A stretch of DNA of 64,000 bases from JADKAV01 sp041393775 (GTDB lineage Bacteria > Actinomycetota > Actinomycetes > S36-B12 > UBA10799): contig JAWKJM010000005.1 of NCBI GenBank assembly GCA_041393775.1, forward strand, positions 195,208-259,207, written 5' to 3'. Positions 33,536 through 43,491 of the stretch are shown here, piece by piece (the first letter of the stretch is position 1; each line of letters opens with the position of its first letter). The translations under genes were made by a program, and so were the position numbers. The notes under the pieces were generated by a model. That model was not told the origin of the DNA. It made no database searches and saw nothing but the letters and a program-made list of their open reading frames with translations.

Positions 33536-36004
33536 ATGGCATCCCGCACGTCCACCCGCAGTTCGCGTTCGAGCCCAGGCAAGAGTTCCCGGTCCCGACC
33601 GCCGGCGAAGAAGCCGGCCGCCCGGTCGACGACCTCGAAGTCGAAGAAGTCGGCGAAGCGGCCCGGCAGGTTCGGTGCTTTCGTCGCCGGTGTCTTGCGG
33701 GCCATCGTGACGGCTTGGTTGGCAACGGCCCACTTCGTGGGGGCGTCGGTGCGCCGGTTCGGACATGGCGCCCGCGAACTGGACCCGGCCCTGCGCCGCG
33801 ACGGCATCGGCTTGCTCTACGCGATTCTCGCGGTGCTGGTGGCTGCTGTCACGTGGTGGGGCGCGGCCGGCGGCATCGAGCCAGCGGTCTCGTTCGTCGT
33901 AAGTGGCGCCGTCGGTGCCCTGGACATCGTGGTCCCCTTGTTCCTCGGGTGGATGTCATGGCGGACACTGCGTCATCCCGAGCGCCGTTTCGCGGCACAT
34001 CACCTGATCGGAGGGCTGCTGGTCGTCTTCGCGGCGACCGGCTTCTACCACGTGATCACGGGGTCGGCTCAGCCGATCGACGGACAGTCGGCGATGCGTG
34101 ACGGAGGTGGCTGGACAGGTTGGCTGGCGACCATCCCGTTCCTGTCCCTGTTAGGCCCTGTGCTCACCGGTCTGATCCTGATTCTGATCCTGGTCGCGGG
34201 TTTGCTGATGGCCAGTGGAACGTCCGTGGCCGATCTGCGCCAGCGGCTCGCCGCTGTGGATACCGGTGCGGCGAACGCATGGGTCAAGGACCGCCTGCGC
34301 AAACCCGCGAAGAAGGCCGACGACATCCCGGAGGACCTCGTCGGCGACCAGGCGTTCGTGTCCCCGGTCGCCACGGATGTCGAGGCGCCCGATGACGAGA
34401 CGCAACAGGTCGACATCACGTCGATGTCGCCGCCGGATCAGGACCTGACAGTCGAGGTGGACCCTACCGACATGCTCGATGCCTGGGACCTGTCCGACGC
34501 GGAGCAACTGCTGCTGTCCGGGGACGTCGTCTACCGGCTGCCGCCGCTGGATCTGCTCAAGCCGGGACCGCCGCACAAATCCGCGACCGCGGCCAACGAT
34601 CAGGTCGTCGCCGCGCTCAGCGGTGTCCTGGAACAGTTCGAGGTGGATGCCCGCGTCACCGGCTTCAGTCGTGGACCGACCGTCACCCGCTACGAGGTCG
34701 AACTGGGACCGGCGGTGAAGGTCGAGCGGGTGACGGCGCTGAGCAAGAACATCTCGTACGCGGTGAAGAGCCCCGACGTGCGGATCCTGTCGCCGATCCC
34801 GGGCAAGTCGGCGATCGGGATCGAGATCCCCAACACCGACCGGGAGAACGTCAGTCTTTCCGATGTGCTGCGCAGCCGGGTGGCGCAGGCCGACAGCCAC
34901 CCGATGATGATCGGCCTGGGCAAGGACGTCGAGGGCGGCTTCGTATGCGGCAATCTGGCGAAGATGCCGCACTTGCTGGTCGCCGGGGCCACCGGGGCGG
35001 GCAAGTCGGTGTGCATCAACACCCTGATCACCTCGGTGCTCTCCCGGGCCACTCCGGACGAGGTCCGGATGGTGCTGGTGGACCCGAAACGGGTGGAACT
35101 GAGCATCTACGAGGGGATCCCGCACCTGATCACCCCAATTGTCACCGACCCGAAGAAGGCCGCTGACATCCTGCAGTGGGTCGTCAAGGAGATGGAAACC
35201 CGGTACGACGACTTGGCTGCGTTCGGTTTCCGCCACATCGACGACTTCAACAAGGCAGTCGCCGCCGGGACCGTGGTGGCACCCCCGGGTACCCAGCGCA
35301 ACTTGCAGCCGTATCCGTACTTGCTGATCATCGTTGACGAGTTGGCCGACCTGATGATGGTCGCCCCCCGCGACGTGGAGGATGCGATCGTCCGGATCAC
35401 CCAGCTCGCCCGCGCCGCCGGCATCCATCTGGTCCTCGCCACGCAGCGACCCAGTGTGGACGTCGTGACGGGATTGATCAAGGCGAACGTGCCGTCGAGA
35501 CTGGCCTTCTCCACCTCGAGTCAGACCGACAGCCGGGTCATCCTGGACCAGCCGGGTGCCGAGAAGCTGATCGGCCAAGGTGATGGCCTGTTCCTGCCGA
35601 TGGGCGCGAGCAAGCCGATCCGGCTGCAGGGAGCGTTCGTGCCCGAACACGAGATCCGCAGCATCGTCGCCCACTGCAAGGCCCAGATGGCTCCGACATA
35701 CCGAGAGGACATCGAGCAGGCTGCCGGTTCCCGGGCGATCATCGACGACGACATCGGTGACGACCTCGAACTGGTGTGCCAGGCCGCGGAGCTGATCGTG
35801 AGCACCCAGTTCGGGTCGACCTCGATGCTCCAGCGCAAGCTGCGCGTCGGCTTCGCCAAAGCGGGCCGGCTCATGGATCTGCTGGAGGTCCGCGGGGTGG
35901 TCGGGCCCAGTGAGGGATCCAAGGCCCGTGACGTTCTGGTCTCGGTGGATCAACTCCCAGCCGTGATCGCGGACCTGCGCGGGGTGGATGGCGCCGGACA
36001 GTGA
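33536..36004 (+). CDS. ftsK: DNA translocase FtsK
   Basis: Septal DNA pump that clears chromosomes during division. The 822-residue protein starts with about 45 basic/Ser-rich residues, then four membrane helices (about 85-225), an acidic linker, and the alpha-beta motor domain. The Walker A motif GATGAGKS is near residue 485, Walker B LLIIVDELADLMM near 600, and the C-terminal gamma winged helix (LVCQAAELIVSTQFGSTSMLQRKLRVGFAKAGRLMD is its typical sequence, cited here only as a region about 745-785) recognises KOPS sites. The gene overlaps rimO at GTGA. The leaderless promoter indicates transcription independent of rnj. Confidence 0.96.
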   Translation: MASRTSTRSSRSSPGKSSRSRPPAKKPAARSTTSKSKKSAKRPGRFGAFVAGVLRAIVTAWLATAHFVGASVRRFGHGARELDPALRRDGIGLLYAILAVLVAAVTWWGAAGGIEPAVSFVVSGAVGALDIVVPLFLGWMSWRTLRHPERRFAAHHLIGGLLVVFAATGFYHVITGSAQPIDGQSAMRDGGGWTGWLATIPFLSLLGPVLTGLILILILVAGLLMASGTSVADLRQRLAAVDTGAANAWVKDRLRKPAKKADDIPEDLVGDQAFVSPVATDVEAPDDETQQVDITSMSPPDQDLTVEVDPTDMLDAWDLSDAEQLLLSGDVVYRLPPLDLLKPGPPHKSATAANDQVVAALSGVLEQFEVDARVTGFSRGPTVTRYEVELGPAVKVERVTALSKNISYAVKSPDVRILSPIPGKSAIGIEIPNTDRENVSLSDVLRSRVAQADSHPMMIGLGKDVEGGFVCGNLAKMPHLLVAGATGAGKSVCINTLITSVLSRATPDEVRMVLVDPKRVELSIYEGIPHLITPIVTDPKKAADILQWVVKEMETRYDDLAAFGFRHIDDFNKAVAAGTVVAPPGTQRNLQPYPYLLIIVDELADLMMVAPRDVEDAIVRITQLARAAGIHLVLATQRPSVDVVTGLIKANVPSRLAFSTSSQTDSRVILDQPGAEKLIGQGDGLFLPMGASKPIRLQGAFVPEHEIRSIVAHCKAQMAPTYREDIEQAAGSRAIIDDDIGDDLELVCQAAELIVSTQFGSTSMLQRKLRVGFAKAGRLMDLLEVRGVVGPSEGSKARDVLVSVDQLPAVIADLRGVDGAGQ

Positions 36005-37335
36005 CGCAGCCCTCGGTTTCGATCATCACGCTGGGCTGCGCCCGCAATGAGGTCGACTCCGAGGAACTGGCCGCCGACCTTGCTGAGGACGGATGGGATC
36101 TCGTCGACGACCCGCAGACCGCGGACACCGTGTTGGTGAACACCTGCGGTTTCATCGACGCGGCGAAGAGGGAATCGATCGACACGGTCCTGGCGGCCAG
36201 TGAGCTGCCCGGCAAGGTGGTGGCGGTCGGGTGCCTGGCACAGCGATACGGCACGGAGCTTGCCTCATCGCTGCCGGAGGCCGACGCCGTCCTGGGCTTC
36301 GATGCCTACCCGGACCTCCCGCGGGCATTGCGACGGATAGTGGGCGGCGGCCACGTCGCGTCCCACACGCCGCAGGACCGGCGCAGGGTGCAGCCGGTTT
36401 CACCGAACCAGCGCTCGGCCGACCTCGCTGTGCTGCCCGGTCACATCGGCATGCGGCGGCGCCTGACGGAGGGGCCCGTGGCATCGGTGAAACTGGCGTC
36501 GGGCTGCGATCGGCGGTGCACCTTCTGTGCGATCCCTTCCTTCCGCGGCTCCTTCGTGTCACGGCGGCCGACGGACATCTCCAGCGAGGTCGCCTGGCTC
36601 GTCGACTCCGGCGTATTGGAGGTCAATCTCGTCAGTGAGAACTCCACAAGCTACGGCAAGGACTTCGGGGATCTGCGGCTGCTGGAGACGCTGCTCGAAG
36701 AGTTGGCACAGACCCCGGGGCTCGAGCGGGTGCGGGTCGCGTATCTGCAGCCGGCGGAGATGCGTCCGGAACTGGTCCGGATCATCGGGTCCACGGTCGG
36801 TGTCGCCCCGTATTTCGACCTCTCCTTCCAGCATGCCAGCCCGAGTGTGTTGCGTCGGATGCGCCGATTCGGCGGCAGTGATGACTTCCTGCGGCTGATC
36901 GACCAGATCCGTGTCCTGAACCCGGCGGCGGCGATCCGCTCCAACTTCATCGTCGGCTTCCCGGGCGAGACCCCTGCGGATCTCGATGCGCTGATCGACT
37001 TCCTCAACCGTGCTCAACTCGACGCCATCGGCGTGTTCGGCTACTCCGACGAGGAGGGCACCGAGGCGGCCGGATTCGCTGGCCATGTGGACTCCGACGA
37101 GATCGACCTGCGGGTCGACGCAGTCGCAAGCGTCGCTGAGGAGGTGATGTCGCAGCGGGCCGCAGCGCGGGTGGGGGAGTCGGTGCGGCTGCTGATGGCC
37201 GCCGGAAAGACGCAGTTCCAGGGGCCGGAGGACGGCTCCACCCGGTTGCTCACCGGTTCCGATCGAGAGGTCGTCGTCGCCCGCATCGTCGCTTCGCAGG
37301 GTGCTGATCTCCTGGCGGAGGCCATTGATGAGTGA
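36001..37335 (+). CDS. rimO: Ribosomal protein S12 methylthiotransferase RimO
   Basis: Radical-SAM methylthiotransferase acting on an aspartate of ribosomal protein uS12. The MTTase N-terminal domain carries the cluster cysteines Cys13 (TLGCARNEVDSE), Cys49 (VNTCGFID) and Cys78 (VGCLAQ). The radical-SAM motif CDRRCTFC lies near residue 169, followed by the TRAM-like C-terminus. LGCARNEVDSE and CGFIDAAKRESID distinguish RimO from MiaB, which is also in this window (45229). The GTG overlaps the ftsK stop, and the 444-residue length is normal. Confidence 0.95.
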   Translation: MTQPSVSIITLGCARNEVDSEELAADLAEDGWDLVDDPQTADTVLVNTCGFIDAAKRESIDTVLAASELPGKVVAVGCLAQRYGTELASSLPEADAVLGFDAYPDLPRALRRIVGGGHVASHTPQDRRRVQPVSPNQRSADLAVLPGHIGMRRRLTEGPVASVKLASGCDRRCTFCAIPSFRGSFVSRRPTDISSEVAWLVDSGVLEVNLVSENSTSYGKDFGDLRLLETLLEELAQTPGLERVRVAYLQPAEMRPELVRIIGSTVGVAPYFDLSFQHASPSVLRRMRRFGGSDDFLRLIDQIRVLNPAAAIRSNFIVGFPGETPADLDALIDFLNRAQLDAIGVFGYSDEEGTEAAGFAGHVDSDEIDLRVDAVASVAEEVMSQRAAARVGESVRLLMAAGKTQFQGPEDGSTRLLTGSDREVVVARIVASQGADLLAEAIDE

Positions 37336-37984
37336 TCAGGGCGCCAAGCCACCCCGCTGGGGGATCCCCGATCCCATGGCCGACCCCCCGGGCTCCTCGC
37401 GCCTGTGGAACCTGCCGAACGCCCTGACACTGCTGCGATTGCTGCTCGTGCCCGTGTTCGGATACCTGCTCATGGTGGATTCGGGTCAGTCATCGGCATC
37501 ACGCTGGGGTGCGGCGGTCGTCTTCGTGGTCGCGAGTCTCACCGATCTGGCGGACGGGGCCATCGCCAGGGCACGCAACCTGGTCACGACCTTCGGCAAG
37601 ATCGCCGATCCCATTGCTGACAAGGCCCTCACCGGTGTGGCGCTACTGGGGTTGAGCGTCCTCGGGGAGTTGTCGTGGTGGGTGACGATCGTGATCCTCG
37701 GCCGGGAGATCAGCATCACGCTGGCCCGTTTCCTGGTGATCCGCCACGGCGTGATCCCCGCCAGCCGGGGTGGAAAGGCGAAGACAGTCGCGCAAATGGT
37801 GGCGATCCTGCTCTATATCGTGCCGGCCGCAGGCTGGGTGGCCGATGTCCGTGGCCCGATGATGCTGCTGGCAGTGGTGCTCACGGTGCTCACCGGGTTC
37901 GACTACATCGTGCGCGCTCTCAACCTGCGCCGCGGCAGTGAACGCACGGCGATGAAGAAGGCGCGTCGTGAAGCAAGCAGATGA
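37328..37984 (+). CDS. pgsA: CDP-diacylglycerol--glycerol-3-phosphate 3-phosphatidyltransferase
   Basis: Integral membrane CDP-alcohol phosphotransferase making phosphatidylglycerol phosphate. The CDP-OH-P signature D-G-(x)2-A-R-(x)8-G-(x)3-D-(x)3-D is present as LADGAIARARNLVTTFGKIADPIAD. The ATG at 37328 overlaps rimO by 8 bp and gives 218 residues with five to six hydrophobic helices, preceded by a Pro-rich N-terminal segment. The order ftsK-rimO-pgsA-cinA-clgR matches the Rv2748c-Rv2745c region of mycobacteria, where the corresponding gene is pgsA3. Confidence 0.93.
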   Translation: MSDQGAKPPRWGIPDPMADPPGSSRLWNLPNALTLLRLLLVPVFGYLLMVDSGQSSASRWGAAVVFVVASLTDLADGAIARARNLVTTFGKIADPIADKALTGVALLGLSVLGELSWWVTIVILGREISITLARFLVIRHGVIPASRGGKAKTVAQMVAILLYIVPAAGWVADVRGPMMLLAVVLTVLTGFDYIVRALNLRRGSERTAMKKARREASR

Positions 37985-38429
37985 ACTCATCGCGGCGCTG
38001 CGCCGCAGGGGTGAGTCCGTCTGCACGGTCGAGTCGCTGACCGGGGGTCTGTTGTGCGCGCTGCTGACCGAGGTGCCCGGAGCATCCGACGTGGTGCGCG
38101 GCGGGATCGTCGCCTACTCGATGTCGGCCAAGCGGGATGTGGTGGGTGTCGACGAACAGACGCTGACAACCCATGGCGCGGTTTCGGAACAGGTTGCGGG
38201 GGAACTCGCGCGCCGGGCACGCGACATCTTCGGATCGACCTGGGCGATCGCCACAACGGGCGTGGCCGGACCCGCCACCCAGGAGGGCAGGCCAGTGGGA
38301 ACGGTCTTCGTCGCGGTCAGCGGGCCCCGGACTGCTGCGGTAGCGCTGTCTTTGGCCGGAGATCGGCAGCAGATCCGCACTCAGACCTGCGTAGCAGGGA
38401 TGCGACTGCTGCGAGACGGCATGGAATAG
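37968..38429 (+). CDS. pncC: Nicotinamide-nucleotide amidase (CinA C-terminal domain protein)
   Basis: Short CinA-C protein of 153 residues that deamidates nicotinamide mononucleotide in pyridine salvage. It lacks the N-terminal MoaB-like domain of full CinA. The family signatures SVCTVESLTGGLLCALLTEVPGAS, VVRGGIVAYSMSAKRDVVGV and ATTGVAGPATQEGRPVGTVFVAV are complete. The GTG start lies inside the end of pgsA (17-bp overlap), so the genes are coupled. No change in the conserved residues is obvious. Confidence 0.93.
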   Translation: MKQADELIAALRRRGESVCTVESLTGGLLCALLTEVPGASDVVRGGIVAYSMSAKRDVVGVDEQTLTTHGAVSEQVAGELARRARDIFGSTWAIATTGVAGPATQEGRPVGTVFVAVSGPRTAAVALSLAGDRQQIRTQTCVAGMRLLRDGME

Positions 38430-38536
38430 ACATTGTGGGCTGTTTCGTTGCAGTAAATGTGCCGTTAACAGTGAGCACAAGCGGATGCTGATGGGTAAGC
38501 CTTCGCGTACAGTCGATCTCACCGTGAGGAGGAGAG

Positions 38537-38776
38537 ATGGTCGTTCTTCGACAAGTCGTCGGTGACGAATTGCGTCGCAGGCGCATGGATCAGGGACGCA
38601 CACTGCGCGACGTGTCCACGTCCGCGCGCGTGTCCCTGGGCTACCTCTCCGAGGTCGAGCGCGGGCAGAAAGAGGCGTCCAGCGAGTTGTTAGCAGCCAT
38701 CTGCGGAGCCCTTGAAGTCCCCCTTTCCGAGGTCATGCGCTCGGTCAGCGACGGGGTCGCCCGGGCAGGCAACTAG
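38537..38776 (+). CDS. clgR: ClgR-type XRE transcription regulator
   Basis: Small Cro/CI-type HTH protein of 79 residues: the HTH covers about residues 8-64 (LRRRRMDQGRTLRDVSTSARVSLGYLSEVERGQKEASSELLAAI). The motif GYLSEVERGQKEASSELL and the location directly after pgsA-cinA identify ClgR, the actinobacterial activator of clp protease and DNA-repair genes (Rv2745c in M. tuberculosis). The ATG has a GGAGGAGAG ribosome binding site just upstream. ClgR is normally itself degraded by ClpP; the C-terminus here ends GVARAGN. A 107-bp gap from pncC suggests its own promoter. Confidence 0.9.
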   Translation: MVVLRQVVGDELRRRRMDQGRTLRDVSTSARVSLGYLSEVERGQKEASSELLAAICGALEVPLSEVMRSVSDGVARAGN

Positions 38777-38797
38777 CCCGGCGAACTCGCGCCGGGC
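38776..38797. terminator. Hairpin after clgR (convergent with lhr)
   Basis: GCCCGGCG and CGCCGGGC form a perfect 8-bp stem with loop AACTCG, starting in the clgR stop codon. It lies between convergent clgR and lhr and probably terminates one or both; there is no T tract. Confidence 0.5.
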
Positions 38798-38825
38798 GGC
38801 GCTCGCCCCCAGTGTCAGATCGCCT

Positions 38826-41800
38826 TCACCGCAGGCCGGAAGGTGTCAGCCGGAACCCGGCCTCCTGCAACAGGGGCGCCATCGCCGAGGTGAAGACCTC
38901 CTCGCCGTTGACGCGGCGGATCAGGATCCTGCGGCGACGTGACTGCAGGCCCGTCCACAGGGCTTCCGCCTCGGTTGCACTGGGCTCGCCGAAGGACAGT
39001 AGCGAGCGCCCCGCGGCATCGAGGTAGAACAGTGGTCCGTCGGCGGCCAGCAGGACCAGGGACCCGGCCTTGCGCATGGGCCGTCCACCGTGGGCTTGCG
39101 GCCAGGGCACGGTGACCCCGAGCGGGCTGGCGGGATCAGTGGCGGCCAGCAGGACCGGTGAGTCGGCCTTCCGGACTTGACGAAGTTGTTCCAGGGCCGC
39201 AGAGGTGGCGAATTGTGCCCCGCCGAGGCCTTCGACGGCGTAGACCTGCTGACAGCGTCCCGCGTCGTCCATCCTGCGCAACACCGTGAACAGCGAATGG
39301 AAACCGCCGGGCACCCGCTCGTTGGCCACTGCCGTGCGATCCACCAGTCCGTAGCGGTCGAGCATGGTCTGCGCCCACAGCAGCGCGCGATCCGGTGCGT
39401 TCGGCCGATTGACGGCCGACCAACGTCCCGGCATCGGGATCTGCGTGCGCGATCCTCGGGTGGACCGGGCAGTGCCACGGTGGTAGCGCCGAAGCGGCTC
39501 GAGCGAGTCATTGGTGACCATCGAACGCCACACCAGTCCCCACAGGCCCTGCTCGATCATCTCCGCGCCGACGTCCGGCAACCTGGTCACGAGATCGCGG
39601 AAGAACCAGCCACCGCCGGCGGACATGATCTCCCAGATCGCTGCCTCCGTTTCGCTGAGATCCTCGTGGTCGACAGGCGGAAGCAGGTCTTCGCGACCGG
39701 CCGGGACCAGAGTAATCAATGCGTCTCGAGCACCCAGGCGCCCCGCCCCGCACCAGATCACGTCACCGGCGGCCATCAGCAGGTCGATCTCATGTGGTTC
39801 GAAGCCAGCCACCCGCGCCGGCAGCAGATCCTGCTCCCACACCGTGGCGGCTGCGACGTAACCCGCGAGGCGGCTCAGGGCGGTCATGATCGCGGCCGGC
39901 CCACGCGCCGGGGTGGTGACCCCCTGCCACCGCGGCAGGAACGAACAGAGGCGCACTGCCGCAACCGGCTCCTGAGTTCCCCGCAGGATGGCCGAGGTGC
40001 GCCGACGAATACGTTGGAGCACCTCGGGGTCGACCCATTGCCCGTTGTCGCTTGCCGCCGCAAACCTGCCCCAGCGCAGAAGCCCTGCGGCTTTGCGGTC
40101 CTTGAGCAGGGAGTCCACGAGTCGCACGCCGAGCCCGAGTCGGTCGCAGACCTCGGCACTGGTGAACGGGCCGTGCGTGCGTGCGAAACGGCTCAGCAGG
40201 TCCCCGACCGGATCGGCCACCGGCTCCGTGAAAGCGGCGGGAACCTCCGGCGGCAGCACGACCCCGAGCGCGTCACGCAGCCGGGACATGTCCTCGACCG
40301 CCGCCAGGACCTCACGGCCGGCGACCCGGACCCAGAATGCGCGTCTAGTGGCGATCAGCGAGTCGATCAGAACGGTCTCGACGCCGCGGTCGGTCAGTTC
40401 GGAGCTGGTCTGGAAGCCCACGGAGCGCAGGAGGTCGGACAGAGCGTCCGCGGTCGTGATGCGCCCCGGGCGCTGCCACTGGAGGTCCGCGAGCACCTCG
40501 TCGATGGCCTCTTGCGGAATTATCGATCGCAGGTCTGCGTCGGAGAGCAGGTCGGCCAGCAGTGCATGGTCGAGTTCGAGCGCCGCGGCCTGCTGCCCGA
40601 GCGGGTTGTCCGCCTCGTACATGAAGACGGACACGTAGGAGAACATCTGGGTCTGCGCCATCGGGCTCGGGCTCAGAGTCTCGACCACCTCGACGCTCAC
40701 GATGCCGTCGCGCAACCAGCCGAGCACTTCCCGCAACGCGGGCAGGTCGTAAACGTCGTCGAGGCACTCCCGGACGGCCTCCAGGACCATGGGGAAGCTC
40801 GGGTACGAGGAGGCGACGGTCAGCAACTGCGCGGAACGCTGCCGCTGTTGCCACAGCGGGGTGCGCTTGCCCGCAGCGTTGCGGGTGAGCAGCAGTGCCC
40901 GGCTGGAGCATTCGCGGAACTTGGCGGCGAACAAGGCGCTGCGGGTGATCTCCTGGCTCAGCTGCCGGGTGAGATCGTCGGGGTCCAGCAACAGGGCGTC
41001 GACGACGCTGCTCCACCATTGATCGTCCTGATCGGTGTCCAGCAGGCGCATGACCAAGCCGTCGTCGGTGGCCATGACGTTAGCGTCGATCCCGAGCCGC
41101 GCTGTGAGTTCGGCGGACACCAGCAGTGCCCACGGCGAGTTCACCCGGGCCCCCCAAGGAGCGTGCACGACCACCCGCCAGTCCCCGATCTCGTCGCGGA
41201 AGCGTTCCACGACGATCCGCCGGTCGGTCGGGAGAGTCCCGGTCGCCTCGATCTGCTCGCGCAGGTAACTCGACAGGTTCACATGCGCGAAGTCAGTGTC
41301 GCGTTGTGCCGATGGGACGCCGCTGGCCTCCGTCGCGCGCAGGTAGGCACCGATCGCGGTCCCCATCTCGTACGAGCGGCCTTGTGCGTCGGCGTGCCAG
41401 AAGGGGAGTTTTCCCGGCTTGCCGGGAGCGGGGGTGACCAGGACGCGGTCGTGGGTGATCTCCTCGACCCGCCACGACGACGCTCCGAGCGAGATGACGT
41501 CGTTGACCCGTGACTCGTACACCATCTCCTCGTCGAGTTCGCCGACGCGGGCGTCCTTGGTGCCCGCGATGAAGACGGGGAACAGTCCGCGGTCGGGGAT
41601 CGTGCCGCCGGAGATCACCGCGGTGCGTTGCGCGCCTTGCCGTGCGTGCAGGCGGTTGCTTGTGCGGTCCCACACGATGCGTGGGCGCAACTGGGCGAAG
41701 TCGTCGCTGGGGTACCGGCCCGAGAGCATGTCCAGTACCGCGTCGAAGGCAGTGCGCGGCAGGTGCGCGTAGCCGGCGGCACGGCGCACCACGTCGAACA

Positions 41801-43172
41801 AGGCCTCCACATCCCAGTCCGCCATGGCCACCATGGCCACGATCTGCTGGCTGAGCACATCGAGCGGGTGACGGGGGACGCGGGTCGCTTCGATGCTGCC
41901 GCGTCGCATCTGCCCGACGGCGACCGTGGTGGCCAACAAGTCGCCACGGTGGGTCGGGAAGAAGACGCCCTTGCTCACCGCGTCGAGGCGGTGACCCGCC
42001 CGGCCGAGCCGCTGGAGCCCGGACGCGACCGAGGGCGGACAGCCGACCTGCACCATGAGGTCGATGCTGCCCATGTCGATTCCGAGTTCGAGGCTGCTTG
42101 TTGCGACCACCGATGGGAGCCGACCGGACTTCAGGGCGTCTTCGATCAGCGCCCGTTCGGACTTGCTCACCGAGCCGTGGTGGGCACGGGCCACGACCGG
42201 CGGCGCACTGTGGGCCACACCCGCGGCAGCCATGATCTGGGCGGGAACCGCGTCCGGTCCGGGTTCGTCCGCCGACAGTTCGTTAAGTCGGCTGCTCAGC
42301 CGCTCGCACACCCGGCGCGAGTTGGTGAACACGATAGTGGAGGTGTGTTCCTCGATGAGCCCCAGGATGGAGGACTCCACTGCCGGCCAGATGGATGCCC
42401 GCCGCGGCGTGCCGTCGACCGGATCGTCCAACGCAGTCATGTCGGCCAGCGGCACCTGGATCGCAAGGTCGACGTCCTTGGACAGAGCGGGATGGACGAT
42501 GAGGACCTCGTGTCCGGGATGCAGGAACTCCGCGACCGTCTCGACCGGAGTCACCGTCGCCGACAGACCGATCCGCTGCGCCGGCCGCGCGGTGAGCAGG
42601 TCCAGGCGCTCGAGAGACAGGCTCAGATGCGATCCACGCTTGCTGCCGGCCACCGAGTGGATCTCGTCGATGATCACCGTCCGGACCCTCGACAGGAATG
42701 CTCCGGCCTTGGAGGTCAGTAATAGGAACAGCGACTCGGGTGTGGTGATGAGAATGTCCGGTGGGGTCCGGCTCATCCGCTGGCGTTCGGACGCCGGCGT
42801 GTCCGAGGTACGGATCGCGGTGCGGATCCGCGGGGGGTCGGCGCCCAGCGTTCTCGCCATTTGCTCGATCCCCGCCAGCGGAGACCGCAGGTTGCGGTCC
42901 ACGTCGCCGGCCAGGGCACGCAGCGGCGAGACGTACAGCACGCTGCATCCGCCCTCGGCCTGGGCCCCGGGATGGAACAACCCGTCCAGGGCCCACAGGA
43001 AGGCGGCCAGAGTCTTGCCCGATCCGGTGGGGGAGACGACGAGCGTGTCCGTTCCTGATCCGATCGCGCGCCACGCCTCGAGCTGGACGGGGGTGGGGGC
43101 GGCGAAAGCCTGGTTGAACCAAAGCCGAGTGGCGTCGCTCATCCCGAGGTCTACCATCGCATCGTCGGCCAC
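38826..43172 (-). CDS. lhr: ATP-dependent helicase Lhr (full-length, with C-terminal extension)
   Basis: Very large superfamily 2 DNA helicase (1447-1448 residues), an actinobacterial Lhr with the long C-terminal domain also found in M. smegmatis and E. coli. The Walker A PTGSGKT is at 48-54, the DEIH box at 169-172 (TVIIDEIHSVAG), and the second RecA domain has VATSSLELGIDMGSIDLMVQVGCP and QRLGRAGHR. The C-terminal ~600 residues hold the winged-helix, beta-barrel and Lhr-CTD modules. It translocates 3'-5' and is linked to DNA repair. The start is the GTG at 43172, but the ATG at 43142 (MSDATRLWFNQAF) is a good alternative. No LexA box was found in its short leader. Confidence 0.94.
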   Translation of the reverse strand: MADDAMVDLGMSDATRLWFNQAFAAPTPVQLEAWRAIGSGTDTLVVSPTGSGKTLAAFLWALDGLFHPGAQAEGGCSVLYVSPLRALAGDVDRNLRSPLAGIEQMARTLGADPPRIRTAIRTSDTPASERQRMSRTPPDILITTPESLFLLLTSKAGAFLSRVRTVIIDEIHSVAGSKRGSHLSLSLERLDLLTARPAQRIGLSATVTPVETVAEFLHPGHEVLIVHPALSKDVDLAIQVPLADMTALDDPVDGTPRRASIWPAVESSILGLIEEHTSTIVFTNSRRVCERLSSRLNELSADEPGPDAVPAQIMAAAGVAHSAPPVVARAHHGSVSKSERALIEDALKSGRLPSVVATSSLELGIDMGSIDLMVQVGCPPSVASGLQRLGRAGHRLDAVSKGVFFPTHRGDLLATTVAVGQMRRGSIEATRVPRHPLDVLSQQIVAMVAMADWDVEALFDVVRRAAGYAHLPRTAFDAVLDMLSGRYPSDDFAQLRPRIVWDRTSNRLHARQGAQRTAVISGGTIPDRGLFPVFIAGTKDARVGELDEEMVYESRVNDVISLGASSWRVEEITHDRVLVTPAPGKPGKLPFWHADAQGRSYEMGTAIGAYLRATEASGVPSAQRDTDFAHVNLSSYLREQIEATGTLPTDRRIVVERFRDEIGDWRVVVHAPWGARVNSPWALLVSAELTARLGIDANVMATDDGLVMRLLDTDQDDQWWSSVVDALLLDPDDLTRQLSQEITRSALFAAKFRECSSRALLLTRNAAGKRTPLWQQRQRSAQLLTVASSYPSFPMVLEAVRECLDDVYDLPALREVLGWLRDGIVSVEVVETLSPSPMAQTQMFSYVSVFMYEADNPLGQQAAALELDHALLADLLSDADLRSIIPQEAIDEVLADLQWQRPGRITTADALSDLLRSVGFQTSSELTDRGVETVLIDSLIATRRAFWVRVAGREVLAAVEDMSRLRDALGVVLPPEVPAAFTEPVADPVGDLLSRFARTHGPFTSAEVCDRLGLGVRLVDSLLKDRKAAGLLRWGRFAAASDNGQWVDPEVLQRIRRRTSAILRGTQEPVAAVRLCSFLPRWQGVTTPARGPAAIMTALSRLAGYVAAATVWEQDLLPARVAGFEPHEIDLLMAAGDVIWCGAGRLGARDALITLVPAGREDLLPPVDHEDLSETEAAIWEIMSAGGGWFFRDLVTRLPDVGAEMIEQGLWGLVWRSMVTNDSLEPLRRYHRGTARSTRGSRTQIPMPGRWSAVNRPNAPDRALLWAQTMLDRYGLVDRTAVANERVPGGFHSLFTVLRRMDDAGRCQQVYAVEGLGGAQFATSAALEQLRQVRKADSPVLLAATDPASPLGVTVPWPQAHGGRPMRKAGSLVLLAADGPLFYLDAAGRSLLSFGEPSATEAEALWTGLQSRRRRILIRRVNGEEVFTSAMAPLLQEAGFRLTPSGLR

Positions 43173-43271
43173 AACGCCATTGTGGTGTCCGTCGGCGAGG
43201 GTGCGCCAACGCCGCCGGGCGTCTCGTGGTGGCGGTCCGTGGCCGGGGCCCGCGGTGGCACACTGTCAGAC

Positions 43272-43466
43272 ATGCGCCTGACGGAGTTCTGGTCCCGGAT
43301 GGAACACGTGCTCGGGCCGGAGTACTACGCCTCGTGGGCCAAGGATCACGTCCTGGCCCAGCTCGGTGGCCGCACCGTGGACCAAGCGCTGCGTGACGGA
43401 GACGACGCCAAGGCCGTGTGGCGAGCTGTGGTGGCCAACCTGCAACTGCCCGCGACTTTGCGCTGA
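43272..43466 (+). CDS. DUF3046 family protein
   Basis: 64-residue conserved actinobacterial protein (MRLTEFWSRMEHVLGPEYY...SWAKDHVLAQLGGRTVDQAL...VKAVWRAV-type pattern). The function is unknown. It is almost always found just upstream of recA, as here (145 bp before), which supports the assignment. The ATG at 43272 gives the family-standard start; a longer in-frame version from 43182 has no conserved residues. It is divergent from lhr across a 100-bp gap. Confidence 0.88.
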   Translation: MRLTEFWSRMEHVLGPEYYASWAKDHVLAQLGGRTVDQALRDGDDAKAVWRAVVANLQLPATLR

Positions 43467-43491
43467 TTCTCCGGGCGTGTCGTCTTCCACA

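Noticed and set aside
39177..41513. 778-codon plus-strand ORF opposite lhr
   Set aside because: Shadow ORF; lhr on the minus strand has all helicase motifs.
43182..43271. Extended N-terminus for the DUF3046 protein
   Set aside because: The extra codons lie in the lhr/DUF3046 promoter gap, lack conserved residues, and the ATG at 43272 matches the family start.
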